Positions 10,666-22,285 of a stretch of DNA of 64,000 nt are shown here, in pieces. The number at the start of each line of letters is the position of its first letter. The first letter of the stretch is position 1. Source of the DNA: Monoplex corrugatus (taxonomy: Eukaryota > Mollusca > Gastropoda > Littorinimorpha > Ranellidae); the NCBI GenBank assembly GCA_030674185.1, contig CM060315.1, positions 93,143,058 to 93,207,057 of the forward strand, in the 5' to 3' direction. The notes under the pieces were generated by a model that had not been told where the DNA came from, did no database searches, and saw nothing but the letters and a program-made list of their open reading frames with translations. A program made the position numbers and the translations under genes.

Positions 10666-11495
10666 TTAACCCTTCCAATCCCGCATCTTGTCCACTGGCG
10701 TCCTGCATTGTCAACCATGCTAACAAAGCAAAAACTTTAACCCTTTGACTCCCTTACCCTTTCCACAGCTTCTTGCAGCTGGTGGAAAGGGTGAAGGAAT
10801 CAAAGGGTCCAGTGTTAGAAGTTGGTGGATAGGGTGAGGGAGTCAAAGAGTTAAGGTTTTGCAGTTGGTGGATAGGTTCGGGAGTCTAAGGGTTAAGTTT
10901 CTGTATTTGGTGGATAGGGTGAGGGAGTCAAAGGGTTAAGATTTTGCAGCTGGTGGATAGGGTGAGGGAGTCAAAGGGTTAAGTTTTAGCAGTTGGTGGA
11001 TAGGGTGAGGGAATCAAAGGGTTAAGTTTTAGCAGTTGCTGGACAGGGGAGGGAGTCAAAGGGTTAAATTTCTGCAGTTGGTGGATAGGGCAAGGGAATC
11101 AAAGGGTTAAGTTACTGCAGTCGGTGGATAGGATGAGGGAGTCGAAGGGTTAAGTTTCTGCAGTTGGTGGATAAGGTGCGGGAGTCAAAGGGTTGTTTCT
11201 GCAGTTGGTGGATAGGGTGAGGGAGTCAAAGGGTTAAGATTTTGCAGCTGGTGGATAGGGTGAGGGAGTCAAAGGGTTCAGTTTTAGCAGTTGGTGGATA
11301 GGGTGAGGGAATCAAAGGGTTAAGATTTTGCTGCTGGTGGATAGGGTGAGGGAGTCAAAGGGTTAAATTTCTGCAGTTGGTGGATAGGGTGAGGGAGTCA
11401 AAGGGTTAAATATCTGCAGTTTGTAGATAGGGTGCGGGAGTCAAAGGGTTAAGTTTGTGCAGTTGGTGGACAGAGTGCGGGAGTCAAAGGGTTAA
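10666..11495. repeat. TTAA-delimited hairpin-element array
   Basis: Opens with TTAACCC (10666) and a hairpin (from 10737: TTAACCCTTTGACTCCCTTA and its complement near 10790-10808). It continues as about 16 tandem units of about 43 bp carrying GTTGGTGGATAGGGTGAGGG, AGTCAAAGGGTTAAG and TTTGCAG. Units are bounded by TTAA. The same sequence words occur in seven other places in the window, in both orientations. Confidence 0.85.
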
Positions 11496-11574
11496 GGAGC
11501 ATAGCCCAGTCCACAGTGTAATACAAGCAGCAACACAAATACAACACGAAAGCCACAGCAGGATTATGTCACCT

Positions 11575-11763
11575 TACACCCCCCCCCCCTCCCCGGCTCA
11601 GCCCAAACTGCCCCCCCCCCCCCCACCTCACCCACTGTAAGCAGTGCTGAGTGTGGGGACGTGGATTTAGCACCCGTCCTCACGGCTCTTAAGTAGGCCT
11701 ACCTCCGTGTCGTCCCTTCTGATGACCTTACCTCAAATCACCACCGGAGTATTTAGACAAATG

Positions 11764-11823
<60 letters not shown>

Positions 11824-11828
11824 TCTAA
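11575..11828. other. C homopolymers, family G copy and (AAT)n
   Basis: Two poly-C runs (about 11580-11590 and 11611-11625) precede a second copy of the family G repeat (about 11630-11745: AGTGTGGGGACGTGGATTTA then GCACCCGTCC). A clean (AAT)n microsatellite follows at 11766-11823. Confidence 0.55.
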
Positions 11829-12027
11829 TACACACACCGAGGGAAAGAAGTAGTTGTAGAATTCATTGTTGGGAAAAGATTTTTTGATTTTTTATTTATT
11901 TATTATTATTTTTAGGATCATTGCACTCTGGGAGGCTACCTTTGTGCTCACCTATTTTTTTCGCCCCATTTTCTACGCCACCTTAATGGCCACAGAAGCT
12001 GGGGGGGGGGGGGTCTTCTTTTTTACA
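11829..12027. other. AT-rich spacer with a G run
   Basis: T/A-rich sequence with a G run near 12001-12012. Nothing recognised. Confidence 0.4.
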
Positions 12028-12112
12028 ATGCGATGATGATGATGACGATGAAGATGATAATCATGATGCTATGGAGTTCCATCAAGGATTGAGACTACGT
12101 GACAGGGCTGTA
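12028..12112 (-). mobile_element. SINE family D, 3' end with (ATC)n tail
   Basis: GATGATGATGATGACGATG is followed by ATGCTATGGAGTTCCATCAA and GTGACAGGGCTGTACTC. The same blocks lie at 24195-24250, 53765-53815 and 63605-63720, so this is the 3' part of a SINE read on the minus strand. Confidence 0.6.
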
Positions 12113-12120
12113 CTCAACGC

Positions 12121-12473
12121 TTACTATCATAATAATAATAATAATAATAATAATATATTTTATTTATATAGCGCAAAATCTTGATAAAATCAAATCTAAG
12201 CGCTGAGCGTATACATGCATACATACCTACATACATATGAGTGTATACATGCATACATACATGCATACATACTTACATACATAAATCTAAGCTGAGCGTA
12301 TACATGCATACATACATACATACATAAATCTAAGCGTATACATACATACATACATACATACGTACGCACATGCATACATAATAATTACAATATTTATACA
12401 GCGCAAAATCTCGACAAAATCAAATCCAAGCGCCGAAAAGACACACACGCACACACGCACGCACGCACACACA

Positions 12474-12519
<46 letters not shown>

Positions 12520-12968
12520 ACACACACACACACACACGCATGGCCACAAATGGGGAGAAAGAATAAAAGCAATAAAAGCAAGAATAAAACCAATGGAAAA
12601 CCACAGAGAGCACATCATATACAATTATATATTAAAACAAAGTGATTCCCCTCCGAGCGGAGACAGGCTGCAGAGGGGGGTTGAGTGAGGTTAGGATTTT
12701 ATGCAGAGGAGAAAAGGTGAGTTTTGAGAGCGGACTTGAAGGAGGCAAAAGTAGGTTGCTGACGGACTGAGAGAGGAAGTTTGTTCCAGGAGAGTGGACC
12801 AGAAACAGAGAAAGCTCGTGGACCATAGGTATTGAGCTTAGTGCGTGGAAAGCGAAAAGTCAGAGGATCGGAGGCAGAGCGGAGGGTACGTGAGGGAACA
12901 TAGATCTCAAGTAGGCTTGACAGGTAATCGGGGGCTGCGTTATTGAGGCTTTTGTATCCTGGTGTCAA
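12121..12968 (-). pseudogene. CR1/L2-type LINE: polymerase C-terminus and 3' end
   Basis: The minus strand from 12968 encodes a LINE polymerase tail: YVPSRTLRSASDPL, FPRTKLNTYGPRAFSVSGPL, SWNKLPLSVRQQPTFASFKS, ALKTHLFSSA and stop at about 12699. The 3' UTR follows and contains an expanded CA microsatellite (12440-12538). It ends in GCGCTTGGATTTGATTTTG and TTTTGCGCTGTATAAAT. A second copy of that 3' end sits at 12121-12205 with an (ATT)n tail, and TACA repeats lie between. The GCGCTATATAAAT(ATT)n end is typical of L2/CR1-group LINEs. It is 5' truncated at a SINE junction. Confidence 0.85.
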
Positions 12969-13230
12969 CCAGGCCCGAGAGATACAGACACCTGCGGTGC
13001 TGATCAGAAGATTTGAGCAACACCCTCAATGACGCATCCGTGAAGTGGATGAGACTCGACTATGTGGTCCCAGTCTTCCCAATGAGCCCACAACACGCCC
13101 AACTCTGGGTAGGAGCCGGTTAGAGCCGAAAAATCCCACGATGATTTTTGAAGGGACTGATGGGGATTCGCACCCACAACCTTCCAGTCGGTAGTCCGTT
13201 GCGTTAACCACTACACCACGGCGACTGGTG
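12966..13230 (-). mobile_element. tRNA-derived SINE, family D, near full length
   Basis: Read on the minus strand the head (13230 to about 13150) has an A box in GTGGTGTAGTGGTTAAC (13219-13203) and a B box in GGGTGCGAATCC (13175-13164), the two internal polymerase III promoter elements. The body continues with CGTGGGATTTTTCGGCTC and CATTGAGGGTGTTGCTC and ends at GGCCTGGTTGAC. Other copies are at 24.2-24.5, 53.8-54.1 and 56.7-56.9 kb. Confidence 0.85.
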
Positions 13231-13231
13231 A

Positions 13232-13675
13232 GGTGGGGTTTTTAACTGGATTTAAAAGCAAAAAGAGTAGTTGTTAGGCGAAGGCAGAGCAGAAATCTAT
13301 TCCAGGCTGATGGTCCTGAGACAGCAAAAGAACGCTGGCTAACACTTGATAGTATAGAATTAGGAACCTGAAGGGAAAGAGCAGACAGGTACTACAGGTA
13401 CGTAGTTTAAATCTAGGAACCTGAAGGGAAAGAGCAGACAGGTACTACAGGTACGTAGTTTAAATCTAGGAACCTGAAGGGAAAGAGCAGACAGGTACTA
13501 CAGGTACGTAGTTTAAATCTAGGAACCTGAAGAGAAAGAGCAGACAGGTACTACGGGTACGTAGTTTAAATCTAGGAACCTGAAGAGAAAGAGCAGACAG
13601 GTACTACGGGTACGTAGTTTAAATCTAGGAACCTGAAGAGAAAGAGTGGACAGGTACTACGGGTACGTAGCACAG
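13232..13675 (-). pseudogene. Second CR1/L2-type LINE tail, carrying a 53-bp tandem repeat
   Basis: Minus-strand reading gives QRSFAVSGPSAWNRFLLCL and a FAFKS end, equivalent to AFSVSGPLSWNKLPLS...FKS in the neighbouring copy. Upstream in the element, 13362-13675 is a 53-bp unit repeated about six times (AGGAACCTGAAGGGAAAGAG, GGTACTACAGGTACGTAGTT). The frame is interrupted, so this is a relic. Confidence 0.75.
13362..13675. repeat. 53-bp minisatellite, six copies
   Basis: Unit starts fall at 13362, 13415, 13468, 13521, 13574 and 13627. Three right-hand units share AAGAGAAAGAG and CTACGGGTAC variants, so the array expanded in two steps. Confidence 0.95.
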
Positions 13676-13684
13676 ACAGCCCTA

Positions 13685-13860
13685 ACTGACACATGTTGGA
13701 AACTGTGGTGGGCCCAGAGGAACGGTTTCAGGCAACAGCGAAACGATGCCAGCTTGCCTGGTATGGCCCAAGACCATCCTTCTGGGCACCTTGATGGAGA
13801 CTGTTGCTGAGGTCGACAGGAAAAAGTGAGTGGCAAATATCACAGACTGGACCAACCTTA
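13685..13860 (+). pseudogene. Non-LTR retrotransposon tail fragment
   Basis: The plus frame reads KTILLGTLMETVAEVDRKK, stop, VANITDWT. This parallels the KTILQGTLEG-GRRRGR-NIKEWT end of common invertebrate LINE polymerases. The basic GRRRGR stretch is mutated and the frame is broken. Confidence 0.6.
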
Positions 13861-14519
13861 GTAATATAAAAAAATAATAAATCATTCTTGTACGAAATTC
13901 ATAATAATCGTACTATCTTTTGATTTTAAGCAACCAGCTGATGTGCATGTCGTTTTCTTTTACGCAATTTTTCACTATTTCTACATATAAACTTAGGATC
14001 TGTTTTGTGTCTTCTTCTATGTCTTTGCACTTTGTTTCTAGCCAAACTTCCTTGGCTTCGTTCCACTTACTGTATCGTATTGTATTGTACTATCCTGTAT
14101 GTATTACATACATTCCTATATTACACATTCAACAACAAAACTGCTCAAACTGTTTCACAATAGAAAATATAAAAAGCGCCCGGATCAGATCTGATCTGTA
14201 AACATTTGTCATACAACACCGGTGCACTTAAGACATGTAAATGTGCCAACAATGGCGGTTAAAAGAGTTGTCTTCGCTTGAGTGCACCCCCATGTTGTGG
14301 CAGTGAGCGACCGTGAAGTACAACAATGAAACGACAAGTTTTTTTGTTCACATGGATAATGGGCGGTAATGTCTCCTTACGTCCAATTACAGGGTCTGGC
14401 GTGGACAGGCTCAAGCCGTAGACAAAGAAACGTCCACCCTGAACACAACAGAATTGATCCTATCCATTACCTTAAGCTGCAACAACAAACCACAATCTTT
14501 TGCCTGAGGACTGGACACT
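13861..14519. other. AT-rich spacer, no recognised feature
   Basis: No conserved coding or repeat signal seen. Several TATA-like and poly-T stretches are compatible with simple intergenic DNA. Confidence 0.4.
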
Positions 14520-16835
14520 GCCACCTAAACCAGCATACGTGCCGAATGGGGCTGTCCCATACAGATGTGAACATGTCAGACAGGACCTACATCTCCAACA
14601 TACATGTATGTGTCCATTAGGACTGTCCCACACAGAGGGGTGTCCATACCAGACAGGACCTACATCTCCAACATACATGTATGTGTCCATTAGGACTGTC
14701 CCACACAGAGGGGTGTCCATACCAGACAGGACCTACATCTCCAACATACATGTATGTGTCCATTAGGACTGTCCCACACAGATGGGTGTCCATACCAGAC
14801 AGGACCTACATCTCCAACATACATGTATGTGTCCATTAGGACTGTCCCACACAGAGGGGTGTCCATACCAGACAGGACCACAGTCACCAACATACATGTA
14901 TGTGTCCATTAGGACTGTCCCACACAGAGGGGTGTCCATACCAGACAGGACCACAGTCACCAACATATTATGTGTCAGTTAGGACTGTCCCACACAGATG
15001 GGTGTCCATACCAGACAGGACCACAGTCACCAACATATTATGTGTCAGTTAGGGCTGTCCCACACAGATGGGTGTCCATACCAGACAGGACCACAGTCAC
15101 CAACATATGTGTCCATTAGGGCTGTCCCACACAGAGGGGTGTCCATACCAGACAGGACCACAGTCACCAACATATTATGTGTCAGTTAGGACTGTCCCAC
15201 ACAGATGGGTGTCCATACCAGACAGGACCACAGTCACCATATTATGTGTCAGTTAGGGCTGTCCCACACAGATGGGTGTCCATACCAGACAGGACCACAG
15301 TCACCATATTATGTGTCAGTTAGGGCTGTCCCACACAGATGGGTGTCCATACCAGACAGGACCAGTCACCAACATATTATGTGTCAGTTAGGGCTGTCCT
15401 ACACAGAGGGGTGTCCATACCAGACAGGACCACAGTCACCAACATACGTGTTGATTAGGGATGTCCCATACAGATATGAACATGACAGACAAGACCAAAA
15501 TATCCAACATATGTGTCCGTTAGGACTGTCCCACACAGATGGGTGTCCATACCAGACAGGACCACAAATCTCCAACATATTATGTGTCAGTTAGGGCTGT
15601 CCCACACAGATGGGTGTCCATACCAGACAGGACCACAGTCACCAACATATTATGTGTCAGTTAGGGCTGTCCCACACAGATGGGTGTCCATACCAGACAG
15701 GACCACAGTCACCAACATATTATGTGTCCATTAGGGCTGTCCCACACAGATGGGTGTCCATGCCAGACAGGACCACAATCTCCAACATATTATGTGTCAG
15801 TTAGGGCTGTCCCACACAGATGGGTGTCCATACCAGACAGGACCACAGTCACCAACATACGTGTTGATTAGGGCTGTCCCACACAGATGGGTGTCCACAC
15901 CAGACAGGACCACAGTCACCAACATACGTGTTGATTAGGGCTGTCCCACACAGATGGATGTCCACACCAGACAGGACCACAGTCACCAACATACGTGTTG
16001 ATTAGGGCTGTCCCACACAGATGGGTGTCCATACCAGACAGGACCACAGTCACCAACATGTGTCAGTTAGGGCTGTCCCACACAGATGGATGTCCATACC
16101 AGACAGGACCACAGTCACCAACATGTGTCAGTTAGGGCTGTCCACACAGATGGGTGTCCATACCAGACAGGACCACAGTCTCCAACATGTGTCAGTTAGG
16201 GCTGTTCCACACAGATGGGTGTCCACACCAGACAGGACCACAGTCTCCAACATGTGTCAGTTAGGGCTGTCCACACAGATGGGTGTCCATACCAGACAGG
16301 ACCACAGTCACCAACATGTGTCAGTTAGGGCTGTCCCACACAGATGGGTGTCCATACCAGACAGGACCACAATCTCCAACATGTGTCAGTTAGGGCTGTC
16401 CACACAGATGGGTGTCCATACCAGACAGGACCACAATCTCCAATATGTGTGTCAGTTAGGGCTGTCCCACACAGATGGATGTCCATACCAGACAGGACCA
16501 CAGTCACCAACATGTGTCAGTTAGGGCTGTCCCACACAGATGAGTGTCCACACCAGACAGGGCCACAGTCACCAACATGTGTCAGTTAGGGCTGTCCACA
16601 CAGATAGATGTCCATACCAGACAGGACCACAGTCACCAACATGTGTCAGTTAGGGCTGTCCCACACAGATGGATGTCCATACCAGACAGGACCACAGTCA
16701 CCAACATGTGTCAGTTAGGGCTGTCCCACACAGATGGATGTCCATACCAGACAGGACCACAGTCACCAACATGTGTCAGTTAGGGCTGTCCACACAGATA
16801 GATGTCCATACCAGACAGGACCACAGTCTCCAACA
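14520..16835. repeat. 65-73-bp minisatellite, about 33 copies
   Basis: The unit contains CTGTCCCACACAGATGGGTG, TCCATACCAGACAGGACC and TCACCAACAT. Its length falls from left to right: 73 bp (14.57-14.96 kb), 70 bp (to about 15.85 kb), 67 bp (to about 16.02 kb) and 65 bp (to 16.83 kb), by loss of bases in the CATACATGTATGTGTCCATT segment. One divergent unit lies near 15450-15520. Confidence 0.97.
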
Positions 16836-17149
16836 TCATTACGACTCAAGTTCTATCCCTCCCCACCATCAACACGATGGCCTGTTCACTGCCAACCTTC
16901 ATGTTCCGATCATTCTGCTGCTGTCAGAGTTTTATCATGTCCCATTCCCATCCCCAACTGAAGACCTTAACAGCATCTATGGTTTTTGTCCACACTCAGA
17001 GAGAGAGTCTGCCAGATAACCACTGACAGGATGGGATGAAGCGCATATAGAACAGTCCCAGTGCAATGAATGACTCATGAACAAACTCCAGACTGTCTCA
17101 GACTCAAGGGTCAGTGGACTTTGTCCAGCCCATGTGTCTTAATAATAAT
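16836..17149. other. No recognised feature
   Basis: Non-repetitive sequence between two large arrays. No similarity to other window elements was seen. Confidence 0.4.
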
Positions 17150-17265
17150 ATCATTATTAGTATTATGATTAGTATTATTTTTATTATTACAATCATCGTC
17201 ACTAATATCTATTATTATTTATAAGGCGCTAAATCCTGATTCAAGAATCAAACCAAGGCGCGCAC
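17150..17265 (-). mobile_element. CR1/L2-type LINE 3' terminus
   Basis: Read on the minus strand: GCGCCTTGGTTTGATTCTTG, ATTTAGCGCCTTATAAATAA and then an AT/ATT-rich tail. This resembles the GCGC...TATAAAT ends at 12.1-12.4 and 38.0 kb. Confidence 0.55.
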
Positions 17266-17397
17266 TCTTATCATTCACTAAAGTGATCACCACCGACAAT
17301 GAAAACTCCAGGACACAAAGCACATGCAAGCTGGGAGGAGGAAGACAGGAGGGGAATAGGGCATGTGACCCCTGATCCAAGCCGTCATCCTCCTCCC

Positions 17398-17399
17398 CC

Positions 17400-17434
<35 letters not shown>

Positions 17435-17521
17435 ATCAGGATGCTGAGTTAGGGTACACTCAAGCCTGTTCAACGAATGACCCATGATCCAAGTTGCCAT
17501 CTTCTCTGTCACACTTACACA

Positions 17522-17594
<73 letters not shown>
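17398..17594. repeat. (CT)n tracts
   Basis: CT runs at 17398-17421 (then CA) and 17523-17594, flanking a partial duplication (TGACCC.TGATCCAAG at 17365 and 17477). Confidence 0.9.
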
Positions 17595-17596
<2 letters not shown>

Positions 17597-17689
17597 ACTT
17601 CAGAAAGGCAAGAAGGCTACTTAGGCCTCAAGGGGAGGGACCTGGGAAATGAACCTGTCTCTCTAATAGTGTTTTCCCTGACGACAAAC

Positions 17690-20600
17690 TGACTTTTTGT
17701 GTGTCCAGTCCATTAGGTCCACATGTCCTAACGACAACTTTTTGTGTGTCCTGTCCATTAGGTCCACATGTCCTAACGACAACTTTTTGTGTGTCCTGTC
17801 CATTAGGTCCACATGTCCTAACGACAACTTTTTGTGTGTCCTGTCCATTAGGTCCACATGTCCTAACGACAACTTTTTGTGTGTCCTGTCCATTAGGTCC
17901 ACATGTCCTAACGACAAACTGACTTTTTGTGTGTCCAGTCCATTAGGTCCACATGTCCTAACGACAACTTTTTGTGTCCAGTCCATTAGGTCCACATGTC
18001 CTAATGACAACTTTTTGTGTGTTCTGTCCATTAGGTCCACATGTCCTAACGACAACTTTTTGTGTGTCCAGTCCATTAGGTCCACATGTCCTAACGACAA
18101 CTTTTTGTGTGTCCTGTCCATTAGGTCCACATGTCCTAACGACAACTTTTTGTGTGTCCTGTCCATTAGGTCCACATGTCCTAACGACAAACTGACTTTT
18201 TGTGTGTCCAGTCCATTAGGTCCACATGTCCTAACGACAACTTTTTGTGTGTCCAGTCCATTAGGTCCACATGTCCTAACGACAAACTGACTTTTTGTGT
18301 GTCCTGTCCATTAGGTCCACATGTCCTAACGACAAACTGACTTTTTGTGTGTCCTGTCCATTAGGTCCACATGTCCTAACGACAAACTGACTTTTTGTGT
18401 GTCCAGTCCATCAGGTCCACATGTCCTAACGACAAAGTGACTTTTTGTGTGTCCAGTCCATCAGGTCCACATGTCCAAACGACAAACTGACTTTTTGTGT
18501 GTCCAGTCCATTAGGTCCACATGTCCTAACGACACAACTTTTTGTGTGTCCAGTCCATCAGGTCCACATGTCCTAACGACAAACTGACTTTTTGTGTGTC
18601 CAGTCCATTAGGTCCACATGTCCTAAAGACAAACTGACTTTTTGTGTGTCCTGTCCATTAGGTCCACATGTCCTAACGACAAACTGACTTTTTGTGTGTT
18701 CTGTCCATTAGGTCCACATGTCCTAACGACAACTTTTTGTGTGTCCTGTCCATTAGGTCCACATGTCCTAACGACAAACTGACTTTTTGTGTGTCCAGTC
18801 CATTAGGTCCACATGTCCTAACGACACAACTTTTTGTGTGTCCAGTCCATCAGGTCCACATGTCCTAACGACAAACTGACTTTTTGTGTGTCCAGTCCAT
18901 TAGGTCCACATGTCCTAAAGACAAACTGACTTTTTGTGTGTCCTGTCCATTAGGTCCACATGTCCTAACGACAAACTGACTTTTTGTGTGTTCTGTCCAT
19001 TAGGTCCACATGTCCTAACGACAACTTTTTGTGTGTCCTGTCCATTAGGTCCACATGTCCTAACGACAACTTTTTGTGTGTCCAGTCCATCAGGTCCACA
19101 TGTCCTAACGACAACTTTTTGTGTGTCCTGTCCATTAGGTCCACATGTCCTAACAACTGACTTTTTGTGTGTCCTGTCCATTAGGTCCACATGTCCTAAC
19201 GACAACTTTTTGTGTGTCCAGTCCATCAGGTCCACATGTCCTAACGACAAACTTACTTTTTGTGTGTCCTGTCCATTAGGTCCACATGTCCTAATGACAA
19301 ACTGACTTTTTGTGTGTCCTGTCCATTAGGTCCACATGTCCTAACGACAACTTTTTGTGTGTCCTGTCCATTAGGTCCACATGTCCTAACGACAAACTGA
19401 CTTTTTGTGTGTCCAGTCCATTAGGTCCACATGTCCTAACGACAACTTTTTGTGTGTCCAGTCCATTAGGTCCACATGTCCTAATGACAACTTTTTGTGT
19501 GTTCTGTCCATTAGGTCCACATGTCCTAACGACAACTTTTTGTGTGTCCAGTCCATTAGGTCCACATGTCCTAACGACAACTTTTTGTGTGTCCTGTCCA
19601 TTAGGTCCACATGTCCTAACGACAACTTTTTGTGTGTCCTGTCCATTAGGTCCACATGTCCTAACGACAAACTGACTTTTGTGTGTCCAGTCCATTAGGT
19701 CCACATGTCCTAACGACAACTTTTTGTGTGTCCAGTCCATTAGGTCCACATGTCCTAACGACAAACTGACTTTTTGTGTGTCCAGTCCATTAGGTCCACA
19801 TGTCCTAACGACAAACTGACTTTTTGTGTGTCCTGTCCATTAGGTCCACATGTCCTAACGACAAACTGACTTTTTGTGTGTCCAGTCCATCAGGTCCACA
19901 TGTCCTAACGACAAACTGACTTTTTGTGTGTCCAGTCCATCAGGTCCACATGTCCTAACGACAAACTGACTTTTTGTGTGTCCAGTCCATTAGGTCCACA
20001 TGTCCTAACGACAACTTTTTGTGTGTCCAGTCCATTAGGTCCACATGTCCTAACGACAAACTGACTTTTTGTGTGTCCAGTCCATTAGGTCCACATGTCC
20101 TAACGACAAACTGACTTTTTGTGTGTCCAGTCCATTAGGTCCACATGTCCTAACGACAAAGTGACTTTTTGTGTGTCCTGTCCATTAGGTCCACATGTCC
20201 TAACGACAAACTGACTTTTTGTGTGTCCAGTCCATCAGGTCCACATGTCCTAACGACAAAGTGACTTTTTGTGTGTCCAGTCCATCAGGTCCACATGTCC
20301 TAACGACAAACTGACTTTTTGTGTGTCCAGTCCATTAGGTCCACATGTCCTAACGACAACTTTTTGTGTGTCCAGTCCATTAGGTCCACATGTCCTAACG
20401 ACAAACTGACTTTTTGTGTGTCCAGTCCATTAGGTCCACATGTCCTAACGACAAACTGACTTTTTGTGTGTCCAGTCCATTAGGTCCACATGTCCTAACG
20501 ACAAACTGACTTTTTGTGTGTCCTGTCCATTAGGTCCACATGTCCTAACGACAACTTTTTGTGTGTACTGTCCATTAGGTCCACATGTCCTAACGACAAC

Positions 20601-21085
20601 TTTTTGTGTGTCCTGTCCATTAGGTCTACATGTCCTAACGACAAACTGACTTTTTGTGTGTCCTGTCCATTAGGTCCACATGTCCTAACGACAACTTTTT
20701 GTGTGTCCTGTTCTTTAGGTCCACATGTCCTAACGACAAACTGACTTTTTGTGTGTCCTGTCCATTAGGTCCACATGTCCTAACGACAACTTTTTGTGTG
20801 TCCAGTCCATTAGGTCCACATGTCCTAACGACAAACTGACTTTTTGTGTGTCCAGTCCATCAGGTCCACATGTCCTAACGATAAACTGACTTTTTGTGTG
20901 TCCTGTCCATTAGGTCCACATGTCCTAACGACAAACTGACTTTTTGTGTGTCCAGTCCATCAGGTCCACATGTCCTAACGACAAACTGACTTTTTGTGTG
21001 TCCAGTCCATCAGGTTCACATGTCCTAACGACAAACTGACTTTTTGTGTGTCCAGTCCATTAGGTCCACATGTCCTAACCACAAC
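17690..21085. repeat. 45/50-bp dimorphic minisatellite, about 71 copies
   Basis: The unit contains TTTTTGTGTGTCC(A/T)GTCC, ATTAGGTCCACATGTCCTAA and CGACAA. Long units carry an extra ACTGA (50 bp) that short units lack (45 bp), and the two classes are mixed along the array. Further markers (ATCAGG, GTTCTG, TAAAGAC, CGACACAAC) define longer blocks. A run near 18530-18725 recurs about 292 bp on near 18820-19015. Open frames on both strands are array artefacts. Confidence 0.97.
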
Positions 21086-21189
21086 TGACTTTGCTCTTAG
21101 TCAACATCCAAACTGGTGTCAACACAGCACGGTTAGTCATTACTCACGCCCAATGCACGGATTTACACCGACAAAATCAGGTCTGCCCT

Positions 21190-21440
21190 GACCAGGGCTA
21201 GTACATAAACACCGTGACCAGTTCACTGTGACCAGTCCACTCAACCATGACGGGCGTAAAACAGGAACCAGAAAATAGAATCAGATCGCGTATTTAATAC
21301 AACCAGACAAGACAGGCGCAAATTTTCAGCAACTGGCCTTTGTCAAGCGTAAACGTTAATATCAAACAAACACCAAATGCAAAAATTAGGAGGAAAAGAC
21401 TTAAACTTCCCTGCTACTACGGACAGCGGGAGAAAAGGAC
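21190..21440 (-). mobile_element. Interspersed repeat, family E
   Basis: Shares with 50.57-50.98 and 55.04-55.30 kb the ordered blocks AACAGGAACCAGAA, GACAAGACAGGCGCAAATTT, CTGGCCTTTGTCAAGCGTAA and ACTTCCCTGC. The element class is unknown. Confidence 0.6.
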
Positions 21441-21623
21441 AAAAAAAATCGTAAAACAGTCTAGTGGGTAAAACGTTGGACTTCCAATCAGAAGATATGG
21501 GTTCGATACGTCCAGACACATGTCAGCTAGGTAAAGGATGGAGACTCCCCATCCCCACCTCCTATCTCTTAGTTCAACATGTTTGCAGGCTTATCCAGCA
21601 CTCTGGCCACCAATAGCAGATAC

Positions 21624-22285
21624 TTAATCGTTTGATTTCTTCACCCTATATAGGCCATTTTATGAGGAAGGGGGATTTGGAGCACCTGGTCACAACGGGA
21701 AAGCTGGAGGGAAAGAGAGCACCGGGTAGACCCAGGGAGAAAATGCTGGACGGACTCGCAGAGTGGCTGGGGACGAGGAGGGTGGGGGAGATGCTAGGGG
21801 CAACGAGAGATAGAGGCAGATGTAAGTCCATGATCGCCAACGCCATACGGCAGGGCACCTGATGGTGATGACGACCCTATCTACCAGCTTCCTGCAATAA
21901 GCTGGTGGGTAGGGTGAGGAAATCAAAGGGTTAAGGTTTTGTTTTGCTAGCATGGTTGACAATGCAGGAAAGCTGTTGACCAGGGTACAGGAGTCAAAGG
22001 GTTAAGTTTTTGTTTTGCTAGCATTGTTGACAATGCAGGATGCTGGTGACCAGGGTACAGGAGTCAAAGGGTTAAGTTTTTGTTTTGATAGCATGGTTGA
22101 CAATGCAGGATGCTGGTGACCAGGGTACAGGAGTCAAAGGGTTAAGGTTTTGTTTTGCTAGCATGGTTGACAATGCAGGATGCTGGTGACCAGGGTACAG
22201 GAGTCAAAGGGTTAAGGTTTTGTTTTGCTAGCATGGTTGACAATGCAGGATGCTGGTGACCAGGGTACAGGAGTCAAAGGGTTAA
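21624..22285. mobile_element. TTAA-flanked hairpin element, expanded and hit by a LINE
   Basis: The left arm from TTAA 21624 (TTTGATTTCTTCACCCTAT) pairs with a right arm ending at TTAA 21931 (AGGGTGAGGAAATCAAAGGG), interrupted by a LINE at 21650-21873. Five 70-bp units follow, with GCTAGCATGGTTGACAATGC, AGGATGCTGGTGACC and GGAGTCAAAGGGTTAAG, to the final TTAA 22282-22285. The whole block occupies a TTAA present in the uninterrupted SINE. Confidence 0.8.
21650..21880 (+). pseudogene. Very short LINE insertion (MRQGT family) with target-site duplication
   Basis: Encodes [57 protein letters not shown] and MIANAIRQGT in a single open frame, then TGATGGTGATGACG. It is flanked by a 7-bp ACCCTAT repeat (21643-21649 and 21874-21880). 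It is about 225 bp and extremely 5' truncated. The clean frame suggests a young copy. Confidence 0.85.

Noticed and set aside
13150..13230. tRNA gene
   Set aside because: A and B boxes are present, but the cloverleaf is imperfect and the sequence continues into a SINE body repeated elsewhere. The same holds for 32.2 and 62.5 kb.
15000..16800. TTAGGG telomere-type words
   Set aside because: Occur once per 65-70-bp unit (GTTAGGGCTG), never in tandem.
17663..20839. Many 60-197-codon frames in the 45/50-bp array
   Set aside because: Frame changes with unit length and both strands are open. Typical minisatellite artefact.
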